DNA of 64,000 nt, taken from positions 1 through 64,000 of the forward strand of contig CAYMYI010000002.1 in NCBI GenBank assembly GCA_964394585.1, read 5' to 3'. Positions within the stretch are counted from its first letter, which is position 1, and every line of letters begins with the position of its first letter. Below the pieces are notes generated by a model that saw only the letters and a list, made by a program, of their open reading frames with translations, was not told where the DNA came from and searched no databases. This DNA is from CAYUJH01 sp964394585 (lineage in GTDB: Bacteria > Bacteroidota > Bacteroidia > Cytophagales > Flammeovirgaceae). The position numbers and the translations under genes are program-made. Below, piece after piece: positions 60,301-64,000 of the stretch.

Positions 60301-62896
60301 TGGCGATGGTAACGTAGATGTAACCTACAGTACTTATGGAATCCCAACGTTTTGGAAAATAAGGGCAGGAACTGCCGAGCAGTTTTTACAACAAGGTACG
60401 GTTGATTTCCAGCTATCGCACTTTAAGTGGGCCGATTTTGATGGGGATAACGACCCTGATTTGCTAGTACAGCCGTTAGATTCTGATTTTGGAGAGTTGC
60501 CCGGCATTCGGATATTCGAAAATCAAACGCTTCCTACCCCAAATCGAGCACCGAACACGCCTTCTAACCTCGCTTTTGAATTGTTTAACAACGAAGTAGT
60601 ATTGCGCTGGGATGCCGGTAGCGATGCCGAAACAGCGACCGAGGCACTTGCTTATAACATTTATGTTTACAATGCTGCCGATTCCTTAAATACGAACTTT
60701 AACGTTTCGCCTGAATCGGTTTTGGAGGGAAGCCGTACCGTAGCCAACCGTGGAAATGTGGGACAAACCACTAGCTATACCTTGCGCGGGCTAGAAGAAG
60801 GGCAATATTTCTTTGCCGTACAAACTCTTGATGCAGGGCAAGCCGCTTCAGAGTTTAGTCCGGAACTGCCTTTCAGCGTAACCAATTACCGCCCCGATAC
60901 TACCCGGTTTTTCCCCAGTGAGCCCGGGCTATTCCAAAAAGTAGCTTGGGGCGACTACGACAGCGATGGCGACTTAGATGTATTGATGAGCGGCATAGAA
61001 GAAGCCGTAGATGATTTCTTCGCTCAGCCTACTCCTATTGTGCGCATTTTTTCGAATGAAAACGGACAGACTTTACGAGACATCACGCCTGCCGATTTTC
61101 TACAAATTCAAGGAGGTGTTGCCCAGTGGGTTGACTACAATAACGATGGAAAGTTAGATATCCTCTTAGCAGGAGAAGGTGCCGGCAATGTTGTTCGAAC
61201 CCAACTATATAAACAAACCGATGATGGAACCTGGGCTCCGGTAAATGCCAACTTACTCGGCATGACTAACGGTACAGCCGCTTGGGGCGATTACGACCAA
61301 GATGGCGACCCCGATCTTTTCATCAGTGGGCAAGATGAAAGCTTTTCATTCTTTGCTCAACTTTATCGCAACGATGGGAACGACTTATTCACGCCTATCG
61401 CCACAGAGATTACCCCACTCGCCGATGGCGACGCTACTTGGGAAGATTACAACGGCGATGGAAAACCCGATTTATTGGTAATTGGAGCGGCAGAAGTAGG
61501 GCTTCAGTTAGCATTGCGGACCATTTTATACCAAAACCAGGGGAATGGAATCTTTCAAGAAGTGGCGACTCCACTACCCAATGTATTTAATGGAGCTGTA
61601 GATTGGGCCGACTTCAACGGAGATTCTCATCCCGACATTCTGATTAATGGTGCATTGAATAAAGATGCAAGTAGCCGAACGAGTAAAGTGTATGCAAACA
61701 TCAGCGGCGATGTATTCCAAGAAATAACAACTGCCGACCTTCGCGAAGTAAGCGGGCAATCTATTTGGGGCGATTACGACAACGATGGAGATAGCGATAT
61801 CTTACTATACGATCCTAACACACAAGCCACTCATTTGTATCGTAACCAAGAAGGCGATTTTGTAGCGAATACGCTTGGGGTCTCTCGATTGCAAAGTGGC
61901 AACATCAGTTGGACCGACTTCAATGGCGATAATCGACTAGATATTTTCCTAACAGGGGTAGATGCGAATGCTTCGGCACGCGATGCGCTCAATCCCAATA
62001 CCGTATCGCTGTTCAATAGTACGTTAGTAAGTGCCGATTCACCGCCCGATGCCCCTGAGCTTGTAGCAAGCAATACATTAGCCACTTTTGCCAGGATTCA
62101 GTGGAATGCCATCAACCGTCCTTCGGTGAGTTACAATATCCAACTCAAACGCAACGATACCACCGTAGTAGCGCCACTTGCTGCCACAGCCACCGGCAAA
62201 CGTAAAATACTTGCAAGAGGCAATGCCGGTTTCCGTACATTCTACGAAATTGATAGCCTTGCCGATGGGGCATATACTTGGGCAGTACAAGCCATTTCAC
62301 CTTCTTACGTCGGAGGGGAGTTCTCCGAAACAGGCACATTCATTATTTGTGATGCCTTTAACCGCCTTGCACCGGTGGAGTTCTCTATCAATGTAAACCC
62401 AGATGAAATAGGCCCTGGAGGGAGCGTAACCTTTACAGCAGATAACCCTAATAACGACATTGTGCGATGGCAGTGGAATTTTGGCGATAACACTACTGGA
62501 GAAGGGCAAACTATACAACATACGTATGAAAACCCCGGGCCATATCCTGTTGTGCTTACCATTACCAATGCCATAGGGTGTGTGAAAGTGGGGATGCCCG
62601 TAGAGCTAAGGGTCAGCGACCGAATTCCCATCCGCATTGCTAATGTAGTAACCCCCAATGGCGATGGACAAAACGATGTTTTACAAATTGATAATATCCA
62701 AAGCTATCCTGAAAATGAATTTACCGTGCTCAATATGTGGGGGCAAGAGGTGTTCAGTACGCTAAATTATCAAAACGATTGGCAAGGAGCTGATAAGGAC
62801 GGCAACCCCTTACCCCCTGGTAACTACATCGTCATCCTAAAACTCAATACTGTTTCTACGGATCCTTTTAAAGAAATCATTACGATTGTAAGATAA
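54314..62896 (+). CDS. Giant T9SS-exported surface protein: 14 CUB-like domains, two 7-bladed VCBS propellers, FN3, PKD, gliding-motility C-terminal domain
   Basis: About 2860 residues. From N to C: signal peptide (LQILFTIVLVFGATLGRGQ); 14 CUB-like units of about 118 residues (54428-59422), each from C-x4-F-x-D-P-G-G to G-W-x-A-x3-C; a propeller of seven VCBS/FG-GAP blades with WGDYDADGD-type calcium loops (59470-60530); an FN3-like domain; a second seven-bladed propeller (60930-62030); a second FN3-like domain; a PKD domain (WQWNFGDNTTGEGQTIQHTY); and a gliding-motility C-terminal domain with TPNGDGQND, the type-B T9SS signal. It should be an adhesin or matrix-binding protein on the cell surface. 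Starts at 54284 (TTG) and 54293 (ATG) are possible; 54314 gives the cleanest signal peptide. The SprF-like gene follows seven bases later. Confidence 0.92.
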   Translation: MKRFYTLQILFTIVLVFGATLGRGQSTEIIMPRDTTITACDVVLLDPGGNGNYPNNIEGYIVRLVPTTPGSYISLSFETFEIEPSNDELYIYDGNFASEEEADELSLVGAFSGLSEQTPGDIIATNATGALTLIFYSDNILNGQGFRIRVGCNFSLAMTDGNLGTLCNTGILNPGGWQDGYAPNTDVTSTVYADNNRQLFLTFPRLDLGEGDSLFVFNGETADDALKIAAYGIGDNTSPVGVLGSNSASALTLRFVSDAQGEGSGFQAFLSCIAGQTLDMRQGLIVRTCGVVFRDPGGNRNYPNLEDEVVVSTFYPQNRGDKLSVNFTTLQIEPPEDFGDGDVEFYDYLEVRDGATEDAPLLARLAGTQTGRPIEATNPEGALTFVFSSDFDINGAGWEAVINCIAPLVMADNQTVSTCDAAFVDPGGADNYPANQDITYTLQSPSTRDQIQVTFNSFDLAEGDTLYVYNGRTTESTLLLSKFHQGDIPPTLFSSNLNRALTFRLVSDAGSTGAGWEASVSCVNSRAFLMQNGRFSVCDASFEDAGGNQNYMPGVTQKMTLFPTTEGDKISIIFNTFHVGDPDFFDEDVLKIYNDTTDNPDALIGEYRGKIDNVFEVVATNPTGALTLVFESDESEQFPGWRARINCESPARMVNGTFNVCDAFFTDPGGSNANYGNNANVITTLLPSDAAQQKVLVSFNSFDLAQGDMLEVYRGTAIDAANLIGTFTGQTLPTALIGDRQSGALTFRFSSNSQGRAPGWDARVTCISKESVIMTNQTFEGCTFQFQDDGGNGVYSNNQTLITTFRPSEAGKQMRVLFNRFSLEEEFDYLRVYNGSEISQENLLAELTGETLPAPITANNAEGILTFEFTSDINTNAFGWDATLTCVAPQPMQTVVQTGCEFFFLDPGGSSDYAPNQSVVQTFTAEQGQLIANFQQIALATGDQLQIFDGVSTNAPLLTTLTAEQNRYFGISTEGSLTFRFISDGFAESAGWEAKLSCWEEFRTCGGTFTDPGGAENYPLDAYLTVTYYPEQEGEQVRVVFKELDLGEDAYLYVYNGEFEDFDKEIIELSSETTTLPVEITSTDETGALTFVFDSEFAATGKGWDADVLCFQPLRMRNFTFNTCSSILQDSGGDINPYQNNENFTATIYPQSQGGGPQANAASAITFQSFDVAIGDTLYIYDGETPSPSALIGAFTGTQKPPFIYATNPTGALTYRFVSDGSNVGTGWQANIDCFTGFFDMQTTVVNTCGLTFRDGGGNASYANNRQDTLTFYPQELGAKLFVNFIEFSVEEDFDYLYLYDGTSAAPESLVGTFSGSTLPDSYTATNAEGALTFVFTSDDIITEEGWTASINCISPLVMQPGTAQTCRSVFYDPGSFNNPYPTNQTITQTIAPSTSGTNLAVTFSEFDLAMGDTLFVYNGTTVSEETLLGAYSGTQATSFLFGDNGALTFQLVARSVQPGEGWTGQIICFNGTLPMQTLAITGCGLNFQDPGGPNNYPNSSEELTVLYPAILGDKVSIDFKSFSLEEGFDSLYVYDGEDQTATLLGAYSGNQSPGKITATNSVGALALYFVSDSDINEEGWTADVTCIRSDAMQNNLVVNACQRIFLDPGGLENYPDNYQGITTFRASEPNRQLKLTFNQFEIDQSDALYIFDGETAEEENLIGVYSGNTSPLTLTSENAAFTFLFVSDGSSNSQGWDALIECISAGRFQNVTPAELDNLRFGDAAWGDYDADGDMDIVAVGWNVTTQQEETKIFRNEGGLSFSIIEAFLIDGVTQSQVVWEDYNQDGYPDITLLGINAAGVPITKVYRNEIQRGDGTFIDIGANLTGLYNGSIAWGDYDQDGDPDLLVAGTDAENSRSMILYRNQKGILEEQSLNLNDFQEQNIHWGDYDADGDLDILTSVWIYKNQTVEDEEPLFKKTQVRAVFDGDIGYSDWADFDADGDLDVFLSFYQDNDATVSNRIYENTGNDDFSTILLTLNQGADESQGGFPSLVDFNGDGNVDVTYSTYGIPTFWKIRAGTAEQFLQQGTVDFQLSHFKWADFDGDNDPDLLVQPLDSDFGELPGIRIFENQTLPTPNRAPNTPSNLAFELFNNEVVLRWDAGSDAETATEALAYNIYVYNAADSLNTNFNVSPESVLEGSRTVANRGNVGQTTSYTLRGLEEGQYFFAVQTLDAGQAASEFSPELPFSVTNYRPDTTRFFPSEPGLFQKVAWGDYDSDGDLDVLMSGIEEAVDDFFAQPTPIVRIFSNENGQTLRDITPADFLQIQGGVAQWVDYNNDGKLDILLAGEGAGNVVRTQLYKQTDDGTWAPVNANLLGMTNGTAAWGDYDQDGDPDLFISGQDESFSFFAQLYRNDGNDLFTPIATEITPLADGDATWEDYNGDGKPDLLVIGAAEVGLQLALRTILYQNQGNGIFQEVATPLPNVFNGAVDWADFNGDSHPDILINGALNKDASSRTSKVYANISGDVFQEITTADLREVSGQSIWGDYDNDGDSDILLYDPNTQATHLYRNQEGDFVANTLGVSRLQSGNISWTDFNGDNRLDIFLTGVDANASARDALNPNTVSLFNSTLVSADSPPDAPELVASNTLATFARIQWNAINRPSVSYNIQLKRNDTTVVAPLAATATGKRKILARGNAGFRTFYEIDSLADGAYTWAVQAISPSYVGGEFSETGTFIICDAFNRLAPVEFSINVNPDEIGPGGSVTFTADNPNNDIVRWQWNFGDNTTGEGQTIQHTYENPGPYPVVLTITNAIGCVKVGMPVELRVSDRIPIRIANVVTPNGDGQNDVLQIDNIQSYPENEFTVLNMWGQEVFSTLNYQNDWQGADKDGNPLPPGNYIVILKLNTVSTDPFKEIITIVR
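54428..59422 (+). repeat. Tandem array of seven A-B pairs of CUB-like domains
   Basis: Fourteen units, each with C-x4-F-x-D-P-G-G-x3-N-Y at the start, a central L-x-V/I-Y/F-D/N-G and a G-W-x-A-x3-C end. Odd units carry E-E/D-F-D-Y-L-type residues before the YDG and ATNxxGALTFVF near the end; even units carry A-x-G-D-x-L before the YDG and GALTFRFVSDG near the end. Confidence 0.8.
59470..60535 (+). repeat. First seven-bladed VCBS/FG-GAP propeller
   Basis: Seven consecutive blades with W-x-D-Y/F-D/N-x-D-G-D/N-x-D calcium loops: AWGDYDADGDMD, VWEDYNQDGYPD, AWGDYDQDGDPD, HWGDYDADGDLD, DWADFDADGDLD, LVDFNGDGNVD and KWADFDGDNDPD. Confidence 0.8.
60931..62030 (+). repeat. Second seven-bladed VCBS/FG-GAP propeller
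   Basis: Seven further blades: AWGDYDSDGDLD, QWVDYNNDGKLD, AWGDYDQDGDPD, TWEDYNGDGKPD, DWADFNGDSHPD, IWGDYDNDGDSD and SWTDFNGDNRLD, again followed by an FN3-like domain. Confidence 0.8.
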
Positions 62897-62903
62897 ATGC
62901 CTT

Positions 62904-63857
62904 ATGAAAACCCTTACCCTCTTTTGCCTTTTTTCGTTCGTTTATATCTCAGCACAAGCACAATTATTGCCCATTTTTACACAGAAATTGAGTGATAATT
63001 TCCTATACGACCCTTCGGTAACCGGGCTTTCGGGCGGTTCGGCAGTATTATCGCATAAACGTTTGTGGAGCGAAGTACAAGGCGCTCCGGTTACTACGTT
63101 TGCTTCGGCTCACACTCGGCTAAAACAAGATCGGCTTGGCATAGGAGGCTCTATTTATTATGAAGAGGCAAATATATTCCAAAATGCTCACGCCTCTCTG
63201 AGTGCAGCATACCATCTGCCGCTCAACGAAGCAATGGGTCTTTCATTTGGTTTGGCTGGGGAAGCGTACCAAACGCGCTTGAATACAAACGGAAAGTATA
63301 TTCCCGATGCAACCGACCAACTGCTTACCAACTTCGACGACGGAATTAAAGCAGACGTTTCTTTCGGGATGAATCTCCACCACTCCCTGTTTCGAGTAGG
63401 TGCTTCAGTAAACCGATTGACCGTTGCCTTTGATAGCGATAAACAGACAACAAGTCTACTGACAAGTTTTGCTACTTTGTACGCTTCGAGCTTCTTGCCC
63501 GTGCGCGACGGCTTAGATCGGCTTGAGCCTTCGTTGGTATATCGGCAGCAATTTGGCAGCGAAGGGCAGCTCGACGCCATGCTTTTTTACGACTACAAAC
63601 AAACCATCATTTTTGGGGCAAGCTATCGCACCGGGGGCATTGTAGGGTTGAGCACAGGATATAATTTTGAAAATCGGTTGGTTTTAGGGTTTACCTACGA
63701 AATGCTCACCGGCGATTTTAGCAACCAAGTAGGGGCTTCCTACGAGTTTGTGGTGCGATTCAACTTCAATAAGCAGTATTACGAATCGAAAACGCGAACT
63801 ACTCGACCGTTAAAATCATCTACTTTCGAAAAGAAGCAAATAGAAAAAGAACGATAG
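62904..63857 (+). CDS. PorP/SprF family outer-membrane protein
   Basis: A 317-residue protein with a signal peptide (LFSFVYISAQAQ) and the family opening PIFTQKLSDNFLYDPSVTG, followed by amphipathic strands of an outer-membrane barrel (AGEAYQTRLN, FGASYRTGGIVGLSTGYNFENRLVLGFTYE). SprF and relatives help type-B T9SS cargo reach or stay on the cell surface and are encoded right after their cargo gene. It starts seven bases after the giant protein's stop, so the pair is clearly one unit. It carries a short charged C-terminal tail. Confidence 0.9.
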   Translation: MKTLTLFCLFSFVYISAQAQLLPIFTQKLSDNFLYDPSVTGLSGGSAVLSHKRLWSEVQGAPVTTFASAHTRLKQDRLGIGGSIYYEEANIFQNAHASLSAAYHLPLNEAMGLSFGLAGEAYQTRLNTNGKYIPDATDQLLTNFDDGIKADVSFGMNLHHSLFRVGASVNRLTVAFDSDKQTTSLLTSFATLYASSFLPVRDGLDRLEPSLVYRQQFGSEGQLDAMLFYDYKQTIIFGASYRTGGIVGLSTGYNFENRLVLGFTYEMLTGDFSNQVGASYEFVVRFNFNKQYYESKTRTTRPLKSSTFEKKQIEKER

Positions 63858-64000
63858 AGCATAAGGGAGGCGGTATACCGCTAGATTTAGCATAGAAGTA
63901 GAGGATGCACTCCGTATGCGACCACCATTGCCCACTAGCGGACGCCTCGTAGGTGAAAGAAGGCGGGAGTATACTTGTAAAGTATTGATAATCATATAAT

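Noticed and set aside
1..64000. A mobile island or prophage
   Set aside because: No integrase, transposase, phage structural gene, tRNA target or flanking repeat was seen, and gene content is mostly ordinary chromosomal.
63858..64000. A further gene after the SprF-like gene
   Set aside because: The last 143 bases have no open frame with recognisable content on either strand.

Overview
The window looks like a chromosomal segment of a Bacteroidota bacterium, probably of the Cytophagales type. The signs are a giant secreted protein ending in the 'TPNGDGxND' gliding-motility/type IX secretion (T9SS) C-terminal domain with a PorP/SprF-like gene directly after it, an exported CHAT protein and an exported caspase-WD40 protein, many SpII lipoproteins, a bacterial kynurenine 3-monooxygenase, TAnnTTTG-like promoter elements, and almost no Shine-Dalgarno sequences. 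Two runs of exactly ten N (15975-15984 and 28504-28513) show a draft scaffold. I saw no transposase, integrase, CRISPR array, tRNA or rRNA.

Layout. 1-13.3 kb: the start of an LptE-like lipoprotein gene behind a sigma-54 activator; an exported prolyl oligopeptidase; an extended SDR; a small transcription unit gvpO-gvpJ-glsB framed by terminators; prohibitin; periplasmic trehalase; an MFS exporter with a Nudix hydrolase; and a run of secreted genes (MORN/NTR/Kazal protein, TlpA-like thioredoxin, redoxin). 13.3-27 kb: a TPR-CHAT protein with a gap in it, YihY/BrkB, a GIY-YIG-like protein with two C-terminal repeats, DUF819, DUF3592, an SRPBCC-methyltransferase fusion, a SPOR/TPR gene pair, a four-repeat Ig-like secreted protein and a 16-repeat LRR protein. 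27-32 kb: the threonine operon thrA-thrB-thrC, with thrA (aspartokinase-homoserine dehydrogenase) apparently broken by the second gap. 32-51 kb: mostly housekeeping genes (folK, carboxynorspermidine dehydrogenase-like, PPP phosphatase, FAH-family enzyme, nucleotidyltransferase, nitronate monooxygenase/FabK-like, kmo, EnvC-like, tyrA, FNT channel, pirin) mixed with lipoproteins and cell-wall enzymes. 51-64 kb: the caspase-WD40 protein, the giant CUB/propeller protein and its SprF-like partner; the last 140 bases hold nothing I can support.

How the genes work together. thrABC is a complete aspartate-to-threonine branch apart from aspartate-semialdehyde dehydrogenase. The giant protein and the SprF-like protein should form a T9SS-exported, surface-attached pair. 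gvpO-gvpJ-glsB is a surprising minimal unit: GvpJ and GvpO are gas-vesicle accessory proteins, yet no shell gene or other gvp gene is present here. The most unusual protein architectures are the giant protein (seven A-B pairs of CUB-like domains, then two seven-bladed VCBS propellers), the MORN-NTR-Kazal protein, the SRPBCC-methyltransferase fusion and the amidase with a coiled-coil tail and no signal peptide. All functional calls rest on reading motifs by eye; no database search was run.
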